From UBA7672 sp965279085 (GTDB taxonomy: Bacteria > Pseudomonadota > Alphaproteobacteria > Caulobacterales > Hyphomonadaceae), in the NCBI GenBank assembly GCA_965279085.1, contig OZ257149.1, positions 2,604,001 through 2,668,000 on the forward strand: 64,000 nucleotides of DNA, given 5' to 3'. Both the position numbers and the translations under genes were made by a program. The notes beneath the pieces are model-generated. The model had not been told where the DNA came from and did not search any database. It was given only the letters and a program-made list of their open reading frames with translations. Positions 16,867 to 24,896 of the stretch are shown here, piece by piece (the first letter of the stretch is position 1; each line of letters starts with the position of its first letter).

Positions 16867-19707
16867 CTATCGGTCGAACGATGCAGGCGCGCGCGCGAGC
16901 GTGCGGGCAGGAATGCGTGGTGCGTTCGGCGCATGCGAGCGGAGGACTTCTTCCAGCCGCGTCGTCAGGGCGCCGTCCATCTCGGGCGGCATGCCGCCGC
17001 CATCGATCATCTCGACATAGAAGACGTCGTTCACGCGCTCGCCATAGGCGCCGACGTGAGCAGAGCGGATCGACAGCTTCGCATCCGCCAGTTCACGCGC
17101 AATGTCGTAGAGCAGGCCCGGCCGGTCACGCCCTGAAACCTCGATGACGGTCGAATCCGCCGATGCCGTTCGGTCGATCAGGATGGTCGGCGAGATGATG
17201 AACGCTGCGTGGCGGCGGCTGGCTGCAGGCGCCTTGCCCGGCTTCTTGACGCCCTCGCCGCCCGCAGCAGCAGCGCGAAGGTCCGCGATCAGGCGCTCCA
17301 GCGAATGGGGATGATCAGCCCCGATCGGCTGGCCGCGCGAATCCTGCACGTCGAACACGTCGAGCACGCGATCGTCGCCTGCCTCGTATAGGTGCGCCGC
17401 GACGATGTTGGCGCCGGCGGCGCTGAGTGCGCCGCAGAGATCAGCGAAGAGTCCGGGCCGATCCGGCGCGGTGACCAGGATCTCCGTCGTCGAGCGGCCG
17501 GCATCCACATGCGCCGCAACAATGATGGGCTTGCCGGCTTCCTTCCCCAGCGCTGCCGCGTGGCGCGCCTGCTGTTCCGGCGTGAAGCCGATCCAGTAGG
17601 CGGCCTCGACTGCTGCAAGCTGTGGCGTCGGGCCGATGCGGTCGGCCAGCACGGCGCGGGCGGCTTCCGCGCGCTCGACAAGGTGGGCGCGAACGGCGTG
17701 CTCGTCGGTGCGTCCGCCGCGCAGGGCCGCTTCGGTGGCGTAGTAGAGATCGCGCAGGAGCTGGCCCTTCCAGCCATTCCACACGCCAGGGCCCACGGCC
17801 CGGATGTCGGCCACAGTCAGGATCAGCAGGAGACGGAGACGCTCAAGGTTGCCGACGCGTTCGGCAAATTTCGAAATCGTCTGCGGATCGGAGATGTCGC
17901 GGCGCTGAGCCGTGTCGCTCATCTCCAGGTGATTGCCGACCAGCCAGGCGACGAGTTCGGCTTCGTCCTCATGCACGCCGAGCCGCAGCGCGGCTGCGCG
18001 CGCCTGCTTGGCGCCTTCGATCTGCTGGTCGCCTTTGCCCTTGCCCGTGTCGTGCAGAAGCATGGCGAGATAGAGCGCCCGGCGATTCTGGATCTTCGGG
18101 AACAGTTCGGTCGACAGCGGATGCAGATCCTTCTCGAGGCCGCGCTCGATGTCGTGGATCGTCTCGACCGCCTTCAGCGTGTGCTCATCCACGGTGAAGT
18201 GGTGGTACATGTTGAACTGCGTCTGGCCGACGATGCGGCCGAACTCCGGTACGAAGCGGCCCAGCACGCCAGCCTCGTTCATCAGCGGCAGAATGCGGCC
18301 CGAATAGTTCTTGCCCGCGATGATATCGAGAAACATGGCGCGCGAATCGTCGTCCACCCTTGCCTGCCGCGTGACGGCCCAGAGCGAACGCCGTGCGGCC
18401 GTCATCGCCTCTGGATGAATGTCCAGTCCGCGCTCGTTGGCCAGCCAGAACAGCCGCATCAGCTTGCGCGTGTCGGTCGCGAGCATCTCTGGGTCGGTGA
18501 TGGTGAGGCGCCCGCCGTCGACTGCGAAGCCCTGCTCCTTGAGAGGCTTGGCGCCAGCTGCCGGGATCAGGCGCGGACGGCCGCCGGGGCGCTTCTTCTC
18601 GTCGATCTCCAGCTTGGCGCAGAGGATACGTGTGAGAGCGCCGACTTCCTTCGCCGCGAGGAAGTAACGCTTCATGAAGCGCTCGACGGCGTTCACATTC
18701 TGACGGTCGCTATAGCCCATGCGCCGCGCCATTTCCGGCTGCAGGTCGAAGGAGAGACGCTCCTCCGCGCGGCCAGTGAGATAGTGGAGATGGCAGCGCA
18801 CGGTCCACAGGAAGCGGGCCTCGCGCAGGAAGATCGCCTTGTCCGCCGGCGTGAAGGCGGAGTTGTCGAGCACTTCCTGCAGGGTCACGCCGCCATGGAT
18901 GTACTTGGCGAGCCAGAACAGCGTCTGAAGATCGCGCAGGCCGCCTTTGCCATCTTTGACGTTCGGCTCAACGCGATAGCGTGAGTCACCCTCGCGGGCG
19001 TGGCGGTCGTGACGCTCCTGCAGCTTCGCGGCGACGAACTCCGCGCCGCGCCCAGCGATCACGTCCTTCTGGAAGCGCTCGCTCAGCTTGTCGTAGACGC
19101 CGCGGTCGCCGAATAGGAAACGCTTGTCGAGGATGGACGTGCGGATTGTCACGTCTTCCCTCGACAGCTTCACGCACTCGTCGATGGTGCGGAAGGAGTG
19201 GCCAACCTTCAGGCCGATGTCCCACAGCGCATAGAGCATGTACTCGATCACGCTCTCCGCCCAAGCGGTCTGCTTGTAATTGCGCACGAACAGGAGATCG
19301 ACGTCGGAGGATGGCGCGAGCACGGAGCGGCCATAGCCGCCGACGGCGATCACCGCCATGCGCTCCGCCTCGGTCGGGTTGTGGGCGCGGAAGATGTGGA
19401 CGACCGTGAAGTCGTAGAGCGCCGACAGCGCCTCATCCATCACGCCGGACAGCAGCGCGGCTGTGTCGAGGCCGTCGGCCCCCTCCTCCAGCCGTTCCTG
19501 CGCGATCATGCGGCCGCGAAACAGGGCGGCGTGGATCAGGTCCAGCGCCCGCTTGCGTTGCGCGATCGGGTCGGAGCCGTTGTCCAGCGCCGCCGCGGTC
19601 AGCTGGATGCGCAGCTTCCGGCCGTCGACGATGTCGGCGATCCGCCAGGGCCCGGGCTTGGGCCGGGCAGCGGAAGGCTTTTGGGAAGCCGGTTCGGCGT
19701 CGATCAT
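16867..19707 (-). CDS. glnD: [Protein-PII] uridylyltransferase/uridylyl-removing enzyme
   Basis: This 946-aa nitrogen sensor modifies PII according to glutamine. Domains in order: a nucleotidyltransferase with GGYGRSVLAPSSDVDLLF near 125-142, a GlnD PII-UTase linker, an HD domain (YHHFTVDEHTLKAVE, then LLHDTGKGKGD), and two ACT domains near 735 and 850 (EILVTAPDRPGLFADL and VIEVSGRDRPGLLYDI). The pieces are all present and the length is normal. Confidence 0.97.
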   Translation of the reverse strand: MIDAEPASQKPSAARPKPGPWRIADIVDGRKLRIQLTAAALDNGSDPIAQRKRALDLIHAALFRGRMIAQERLEEGADGLDTAALLSGVMDEALSALYDFTVVHIFRAHNPTEAERMAVIAVGGYGRSVLAPSSDVDLLFVRNYKQTAWAESVIEYMLYALWDIGLKVGHSFRTIDECVKLSREDVTIRTSILDKRFLFGDRGVYDKLSERFQKDVIAGRGAEFVAAKLQERHDRHAREGDSRYRVEPNVKDGKGGLRDLQTLFWLAKYIHGGVTLQEVLDNSAFTPADKAIFLREARFLWTVRCHLHYLTGRAEERLSFDLQPEMARRMGYSDRQNVNAVERFMKRYFLAAKEVGALTRILCAKLEIDEKKRPGGRPRLIPAAGAKPLKEQGFAVDGGRLTITDPEMLATDTRKLMRLFWLANERGLDIHPEAMTAARRSLWAVTRQARVDDDSRAMFLDIIAGKNYSGRILPLMNEAGVLGRFVPEFGRIVGQTQFNMYHHFTVDEHTLKAVETIHDIERGLEKDLHPLSTELFPKIQNRRALYLAMLLHDTGKGKGDQQIEGAKQARAAALRLGVHEDEAELVAWLVGNHLEMSDTAQRRDISDPQTISKFAERVGNLERLRLLLILTVADIRAVGPGVWNGWKGQLLRDLYYATEAALRGGRTDEHAVRAHLVERAEAARAVLADRIGPTPQLAAVEAAYWIGFTPEQQARHAAALGKEAGKPIIVAAHVDAGRSTTEILVTAPDRPGLFADLCGALSAAGANIVAAHLYEAGDDRVLDVFDVQDSRGQPIGADHPHSLERLIADLRAAAAGGEGVKKPGKAPAASRRHAAFIISPTILIDRTASADSTVIEVSGRDRPGLLYDIARELADAKLSIRSAHVGAYGERVNDVFYVEMIDGGGMPPEMDGALTTRLEEVLRSHAPNAPRIPARTLARAPASFDR

Positions 19708-19778
19708 GCCGGTTCTCTAGCCCTGTTTGGCGCGACGCAACAGGCGGCCAAGACACGCATATTCCCCGGAAAGGAGAG

Positions 19779-20450
19779 ATGAACGCCGCGGCAAATACCG
19801 TGGTTGCGGTGTGCCCGTTCGCGCGGCAGTTTCGCCTCCGGGGGAAGCCGGGGCCGACTTTGGACGTCAATCCGCTGGAACTAGCCGCCACGCTGGTCAC
19901 GCTTGCCTGTGTGATCCTCGGCGTGAAACGCAGCCTGTGGCAGTTCCCGGTCGGGATTGTCGGCACGGCCCTGTTCTTTGTCGTGGTCTGGCGGGCGGGA
20001 ATTTTCGCCAATGCCGGGCTGCAGGTCTTCTTCGTGTGCGTGCAGGTCTATGGCTGGTGGTACTGGCTGAAGGGCGACAAGGGTTCGCGCCCCCGCATCC
20101 GCACGACCGATGCGAAGACACTGGCATTCGCCTGCGTCGGGGCGCTGGCCGCCGCGGTGGCGATCGCCCCCCTGCTCGATGCATGGACGCCGAGCCAGGC
20201 GCCGATGGTGGACGCCGCCGTGTTCACCTTCAGCGTCGTCGCCCAGATCCTGCTCGACCGGAAGCATGTCGAGACATGGTGGGTCTGGATCATCGTCAAC
20301 GTGATGTCGGTCTGGCTGTTCGGCTCGCAGGGCCTTTGGCTATTCATGGGCCTCTACGTGTTCTTCTTCTTCAACGCCTTCTGGGGCTGGTGGGAATGGC
20401 GCAAGGAATTGCGCGGATACTCCGCAGCGAAGGCGGAAGGCGGCGCATGA
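19779..20450 (+). CDS. pnuC: Nicotinamide mononucleotide/riboside transporter PnuC
   Basis: The 223-aa protein has about seven hydrophobic segments. Family hallmarks are NPLELAATLVTLACVILGVKRS, the aromatic QVYGWWYWLKG and the C-terminal FFFFNAFWGWWEWRKELR. AGGAG lies just upstream of the ATG. It overlaps nadR by 4 bases (ATGA), so the imported precursor would be passed to the adjacent kinase/adenylyltransferase in NAD salvage. Confidence 0.93.
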   Translation: MNAAANTVVAVCPFARQFRLRGKPGPTLDVNPLELAATLVTLACVILGVKRSLWQFPVGIVGTALFFVVVWRAGIFANAGLQVFFVCVQVYGWWYWLKGDKGSRPRIRTTDAKTLAFACVGALAAAVAIAPLLDAWTPSQAPMVDAAVFTFSVVAQILLDRKHVETWWVWIIVNVMSVWLFGSQGLWLFMGLYVFFFFNAFWGWWEWRKELRGYSAAKAEGGA

Positions 20451-21445
20451 ACTATCTGGCGAAACCCAAGCGCGGCTTCGTGCTCGGCAAGTTCATGCCG
20501 CCGCACGCTGGGCATGTATATCTCTGCGATTTCGCGCGCGCCTATGTCGGCGAACTCACCATCCTTGTCTGCTCGCTGCCGGACGATCCGATTCCGGGCG
20601 CGCTGCGGCTGCAGTGGATGCGCGAGATGTTCCCTTCCACGCGCGTCGTTCATTGCGAGGAAATCCTGCCGCAGGAGCCGGCGGATGATCCCGAGAATTT
20701 CTGGCCGATCTGGAAGGACGTGCTGAAGCGCTATCACCCCGAGCCGATCGACATCATCTTCGCGTCGGAGCCTTACGGCCACAGGCTGGCGGCCGATGCC
20801 GGCGCGCGTTTCGTGCCTGTCGATGAAGCCCGCACGGCGTTTCCTATTTCCGGCACCGCGATCCGCAATGACCCCTATCGCAACTGGCAGTTCCTGCCCG
20901 GCCCGGTGCGCCCGTACTATCTCAAGCGCGTCACGCTTTTTGGCGCGGAATCGACCGGCAAGACAACGCTATCTGCATCGCTCGCGCGCCATTACGAAAC
21001 GATCGTCGCCCCTGAATATGGGCGCTTCCACACCGAAGCCTTCGGCGCCGGCGCGACCACGCCGGAAGACATGCGCCAGATCGTGATGGGCCATCTCGCA
21101 GGCGTTTCTGCGGCATCGCTGCGCGCCAACCGTGTGCTCATCGAGGACACCGATCCGGTGCTGACCGCCGTGTGGTCGGATACGCTCGCAGGATCGCGCG
21201 ATCCTTGGTTTGATACCTATCGCGATTATCCGGACCTCTATCTCTTCTGCGACATCGACCTGCCCTGGGTTGACGATGGCACGCGCTATTTCCGCGATCC
21301 CGCCGTGCGCCGGAACTTCCATCGCGCCTGCGAGCGCGAACTCGCCACGCGCGGCGTGAAGTTCGTCCGCATCCAAGGCACGATCGAGCAACGACGCGCA
21401 AAGGCAATCGAGGCCGTCGATACACTGCTGGGTACGCAGAGCTGA
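20447..21445 (+). CDS. nadR: NadR-like bifunctional NMN adenylyltransferase / ribosylnicotinamide kinase
   Basis: The 332-aa protein starts with a nucleotidyltransferase domain (FMPPHAGH with HxGH at 20-23, ISGTAIR at 134-140) and continues with a P-loop kinase (GAESTGKTTL from 166). The N-terminal HTH of enterobacterial NadR is absent, so this is the enzyme-only form that pairs with PnuC. The ATG overlaps the pnuC stop. A strong hairpin follows within 10 bases but works as a terminator mainly for the opposite strand. Confidence 0.93.
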   Translation: MNYLAKPKRGFVLGKFMPPHAGHVYLCDFARAYVGELTILVCSLPDDPIPGALRLQWMREMFPSTRVVHCEEILPQEPADDPENFWPIWKDVLKRYHPEPIDIIFASEPYGHRLAADAGARFVPVDEARTAFPISGTAIRNDPYRNWQFLPGPVRPYYLKRVTLFGAESTGKTTLSASLARHYETIVAPEYGRFHTEAFGAGATTPEDMRQIVMGHLAGVSAASLRANRVLIEDTDPVLTAVWSDTLAGSRDPWFDTYRDYPDLYLFCDIDLPWVDDGTRYFRDPAVRRNFHRACERELATRGVKFVRIQGTIEQRRAKAIEAVDTLLGTQS

Positions 21446-21482
21446 AAAGCAAACCGGCCAGCTGGGGGAGCAGCTGGCCGGT
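21440..21482 (-). terminator. Rho-independent terminator of the small-peptide genes
   Basis: A perfect 12-bp inverted repeat, ACCGGCCAGCTG (21453-21464) and CAGCTGGCCGGT (21471-21482), has a 6-base loop. On the minus strand the stem is followed by TTTGCTTTT. It lies 34 bases past the stop of the second small peptide gene and so closes that transcript. On the plus strand, 7 bases after nadR, no T-run follows. Confidence 0.75.
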
Positions 21483-21515
21483 CATTGGCTGAGTTCAGTC
21501 GGGCCTTGGGGAGGT

Positions 21516-21647
21516 TCAGGCAACCCCGCCGCCGGTGAAGGCCGTCGCCATCACATAGATCACAGCCGAAATGCTAAAGAGGGCGATGGCCAGCGAGCCG
21601 AAGTAGTTCACGCCATCAAGCTTCGTGTGTTTGATCAGACCGTTCAT
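21516..21647 (-). CDS. Small membrane peptide A (43 aa), second of a tandem pair
   Basis: The frame encodes 43 residues starting MNGLIKHTKLDGVNYFGSLA, with one hydrophobic segment from about residue 16 to 38 and a Gly-rich end (TGGGVA). CGGAGAACTAAA precedes the ATG. It is a paralogue of the peptide encoded at 21720-21848: 18 of the first 22 residues match, while the hydrophobic half has diverged. Shared leader, shared start context and divergence limited to one half point to two expressed genes. I do not recognise the family. Confidence 0.75.
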   Translation of the reverse strand: MNGLIKHTKLDGVNYFGSLAIALFSISAVIYVMATAFTGGGVA

Positions 21648-21719
21648 TTTAGTTCTCCGTTTCTTGTTTCCGGCTCTGCCTTCTGTGTGCGAGCCGGTCG
21701 TCTTCTGTGGTTCGGGGAG
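21648..21719 (-). other. Intercistronic hairpin between the two small peptide genes
   Basis: CCGGCTC and GAGCCGG form a 7-bp stem around a 14-base loop, followed by CAAGAAACGGAGAACT just before the second ATG. The sequence upstream of the first peptide gene resembles this leader (ACAGAGGGC...AGCCG...CAAGAAACGGAGAACT), so the duplication unit of about 201 bp includes the leader. Confidence 0.55.
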
Positions 21720-21848
21720 TTAGGCGATCCCGCTGCCGAGGCCGTTGACCATCGTGAACAGGATGACCGCGACGCTCGCGAAAGCGATGGCCAGCGAGCC
21801 GATGAAGTTCACGCCATCGAGGTTCGTTTGTTTGATCAGACCGTTCAT
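21720..21848 (-). CDS. Small membrane peptide B (42 aa), first of a tandem pair
   Basis: The frame encodes 42 residues starting MNGLIKQTNLDGVNFIGSLA, with one hydrophobic segment (about 15-34) and a short Gly/Ser-rich end. The leader CAAGAAACGGAGAACTCAA precedes the ATG and is repeated before peptide A. The conserved N-terminal half (MNGLIKxTxLDGVN) may be a membrane-surface or recognition part. No export, modification or immunity gene is adjacent. Function unknown. Confidence 0.75.
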   Translation of the reverse strand: MNGLIKQTNLDGVNFIGSLAIAFASVAVILFTMVNGLGSGIA

Positions 21849-21902
21849 TTGAGTTCTCCGTTTCTTGTTCTTGTCGGCTGCGCCCTCTGTCGTGGCCTTG
21901 CC

Positions 21903-21922
21903 GTTGCAGACTTGTTTGCAAC
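21903..21922 (-). promoter_or_regulatory. Short inverted repeat upstream of the small peptide genes
   Basis: GTTGCA (21903-21908) and TGCAAC (21917-21922) form an inverted repeat with an 8-base spacer, about 55-75 bp upstream of the first ATG. The position suits an operator. The AT-rich stretch beyond it (21930-21985) is where a promoter would fit, though no clear -35/-10 pair can be read. Confidence 0.3.
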
Positions 21923-22066
21923 CGCCGTGCCAGACTTTTTTAACCGTACCCGTCGTTGATTTTACTTAGTTTTTGATGTGAGGACGCCTGACCCTTCACA
22001 CGATCAAGGCGGACTTCGCCGCACGAGTGGCGACTTTCACCATCGATGTGGCGGGTTTTCGCAGAT

Positions 22067-24772
22067 CTATTTGGCGGACTTCTTGAGCCGGTAGACCAGC
22101 TCCAGCGCCTCTTTGGGCGTGAGCGTATCGGGGTCCAGGCCAGAGAGGATCTTGTCCGCTTCCGAGGGCTCGCGGAGCTCGGGTTCAGGCGCCGGCGTGA
22201 ACGCGGCGAACAGGGGCAGTTCCTCGAGGCGTTTTGCCCCGCCCTCTTTCGCTTCGAGCTTCTTCAGCACCGCTTCCGCCCGGCGGACCGCCGCAGCAGG
22301 CAATCCGGCGAGCTTGGCCACCTGTACGCCGTAGGAACGGTCGGCAGGCCCTGGCTTCACTTCGTGCAGAAATACGAGATCGCCCTTCCACTCCTGCGCC
22401 CGGAGGCTGGCGTTGGCGCAGGCCTTCAGCGTGTCGGCCAGCGTCGTGAGCTCATGATAGTGCGTGGCGAACAGCGCGCGGCACTTGTTGATCTCGTGCA
22501 GGTGCTCGACAGCAGCCCAGGCTATGGCGAGGCCGTCCCATGTCGACGTTCCGCGCCCGACCTCGTCGAGGATCACGATCGAATCCTGCGTCGCCTGGTT
22601 GAGGATCGCCGCGGTCTCGATCATCTCGACCATGAAGGTTGATCGCCCGCGCGAGAGATCGTCAGACGCGCCGACGCGGGAGAAAACACGATCCGCCAGT
22701 CCAAGCCGCAGTCTGCGCGCTGGCACGTAGCATCCCGCCTGCGCCATCACGGCGAGCAGAACGTTCTGACGCAGGAAGGTCGACTTGCCGGCCATGTTGG
22801 GTCCGGTGATCAGCATCAGGCGCGGGCCTGAACTACCCGTCGCATCGAGCCGGCAGTCATTCGCGGTGAAACCCTGCCCACCCGCGCGGAGCGCCGCTTC
22901 CACAACCGGATGGCGGGCGCCTTCCGCCTCGAACACCGGCTTGTCGGCCAGTTCGGGCCGCGTCGCCGAGGCCTCGGCCGCCCATTCAGCGTTCGCGGCG
23001 GCGATGTCGAGCCGCGCCAGGCCATCGGCTACCAACGCCAGTTCCGGACCCAGTGCATCGGCTTCGGAGATGAACCGGTTGAAGATATCCATCTCACGCG
23101 CCAACGCTTCGCCATCGGCGCGCGAAATCTTCGCTTCGAGTTCGTTGAGCTGCGTCGTCGAGAACCGCATGGCGTTCGCCATGGTCTGGCGATGGATGAA
23201 TGTCGCAGCCAACGGCGGCTTCATCAGCGCGTCGCCATGCTTGGCGTTCACCTCGATGAAGAAGCCGAGCACGTTGTTGTGCTTGATGCGCAGGCCCGAA
23301 ATGGCGGTTGTCGTGGCGTATTCCGCCTCCAGCCGCGCGATCACGCCACGTGCGTCTTCCTTGAGCGTGCGCGTCTCATCGAGCGCAGGATCGAAGCCGG
23401 CCGCGATGAAGCCGCCATCGCGAGCCTGCACTGGAAGCTCGCTGGCCAGTGCCGCGGCGACATGCTGCGCGAATGCCGCAAGGCGCGGCTTGTCCGCCAG
23501 GGTCAGCGCCCCACAGGCCGAAGCGATTTCCGCCGGCGGATCGTCCTCGCTCGAAAGATCGGCGCAAATCTGCTCTCCCACCCCAAGGCACGCGGCGAGC
23601 GCCGCAAGATCGCGCGGCCCGCCTCGCCGCAACGACAGGCGCATGCGCGAGCGTTCGAGATCGCTGGCACGCTTCAACGCATCGCGCGCGAACTCGCGCC
23701 GGCCGGAGGCGTCTAGGAAGAAGGCCACGGCATCAAGCCGCCGCGTGATCTCGGCCGCATCTCGTGATGGGCGGCTCAGGCGGAAGCCAAGCAGCCGCGC
23801 GCCCGCCGCCGTGACCGTCCGGTCGATGGTCGCCACAAGCGATCCCTGGCGCGTACCGCGCGAGGATTTCTCGATCTCGAGGCTCGCTCGCGTTGCGGGG
23901 TCGATGGCGAGGAAAGCATCCGGCGCCGATCGCAGTGGAGGATCGAGCCGCGCCTTTCCGCCTGCCTGCGTCAGCGCGAGATAGTCGAACAGCAGGGCGC
24001 AGGCGATCAGTTCTGCCCGCGAGAAAGCGCCGAACCCGTCCAGCGTCGAGACGCCATACGCGTCCTTCACCAGCCGCTCACCCAGCTTCGCATCGGCTCG
24101 CACATCCGGGCGTGGCGTCAGCGTCAGCCCCTGCACGGCGCGCGCGACATCCGGATGCGCCATCACGCTGTCGGCGACCAGCACCTCGCGCGGGCCGACG
24201 GCGGACAGCACATCCTCAAGAACGGAAGCGGCAAGGCTGAACACCTCGAACCGACCGGTCGATACATCCGCGATCGCCAGCGCCGCTTCGCGCCCCCCGC
24301 CCGCAATCCCGATCGCGGCGAGGCTGTTGGCGGAGCGCGCTTCCAGTAGCGACTCCTCCGTGATCGTGCCGGGCGTCACGACACGGACGATCTCGCGGCG
24401 GACGACCGCCTTGGAGCCGCGCTTCTTGGCCTCCGCCGGATCTTCCGTTTGTTCGCATACGGCGACGCGGTGCCCGGCCTTGATCAGGCGCGCGAGATAG
24501 CCCTCGGCGGCGTGATAGGGGACGCCCGCCATCGGGATGGGCTGGCCGTTGTGCTGACCGCGGAACGTCTGCGTGATGCCGAGCGCCTGGCCCGCGAGGA
24601 TCGCATCCTCGAAGAACAGCTCGTAGAAATCGCCCATCCGGAAGAACAGCATCGCGTCCGGGTGATTGCGCTTCATCTCGAGATATTGCGCCATGAAGGG
24701 CGTTGCGCCCTCGGAAGAAGGCGGTGTTTGAGCAACTTCCTGCTCTCCAGACGTGGAATCGCGTTCCTTCAC
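22067..24772 (-). CDS. mutS: DNA mismatch repair protein MutS
   Basis: The 901-aa protein shows the mismatch-recognition motif FFRMGDFYELFFEDA near residue 43, the ABC ATPase Walker A GPNMAGKST near 657, and STFMVEMIETAAIL then VILDEVGRGTSTWDG further on. GTG 24772 is the furthest upstream start that keeps the family's TPFMAQYLEMK start region internal; a weak ribosome site leaves the exact start uncertain. Confidence 0.97.
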   Translation of the reverse strand: MKERDSTSGEQEVAQTPPSSEGATPFMAQYLEMKRNHPDAMLFFRMGDFYELFFEDAILAGQALGITQTFRGQHNGQPIPMAGVPYHAAEGYLARLIKAGHRVAVCEQTEDPAEAKKRGSKAVVRREIVRVVTPGTITEESLLEARSANSLAAIGIAGGGREAALAIADVSTGRFEVFSLAASVLEDVLSAVGPREVLVADSVMAHPDVARAVQGLTLTPRPDVRADAKLGERLVKDAYGVSTLDGFGAFSRAELIACALLFDYLALTQAGGKARLDPPLRSAPDAFLAIDPATRASLEIEKSSRGTRQGSLVATIDRTVTAAGARLLGFRLSRPSRDAAEITRRLDAVAFFLDASGRREFARDALKRASDLERSRMRLSLRRGGPRDLAALAACLGVGEQICADLSSEDDPPAEIASACGALTLADKPRLAAFAQHVAAALASELPVQARDGGFIAAGFDPALDETRTLKEDARGVIARLEAEYATTTAISGLRIKHNNVLGFFIEVNAKHGDALMKPPLAATFIHRQTMANAMRFSTTQLNELEAKISRADGEALAREMDIFNRFISEADALGPELALVADGLARLDIAAANAEWAAEASATRPELADKPVFEAEGARHPVVEAALRAGGQGFTANDCRLDATGSSGPRLMLITGPNMAGKSTFLRQNVLLAVMAQAGCYVPARRLRLGLADRVFSRVGASDDLSRGRSTFMVEMIETAAILNQATQDSIVILDEVGRGTSTWDGLAIAWAAVEHLHEINKCRALFATHYHELTTLADTLKACANASLRAQEWKGDLVFLHEVKPGPADRSYGVQVAKLAGLPAAAVRRAEAVLKKLEAKEGGAKRLEELPLFAAFTPAPEPELREPSEADKILSGLDPDTLTPKEALELVYRLKKSAK

Positions 24773-24896
24773 GCTTGATTCGAACCCCGTTTACGGCTGA
24801 ATGCCCGCCTGCCTCGCCGGACTATTTCGTATTGGCGACGCCACTGCCTAGTGACCTGCGTCCCTGCCCTCAAGTGCAAAAGCCCCACCTCCACAG

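Noticed and set aside
24773..24800. tRNA-like T-arm GGGGTTCGAATC on the minus strand
   Set aside because: The arms do not pair and no cloverleaf fits; it is the leader of mutS.
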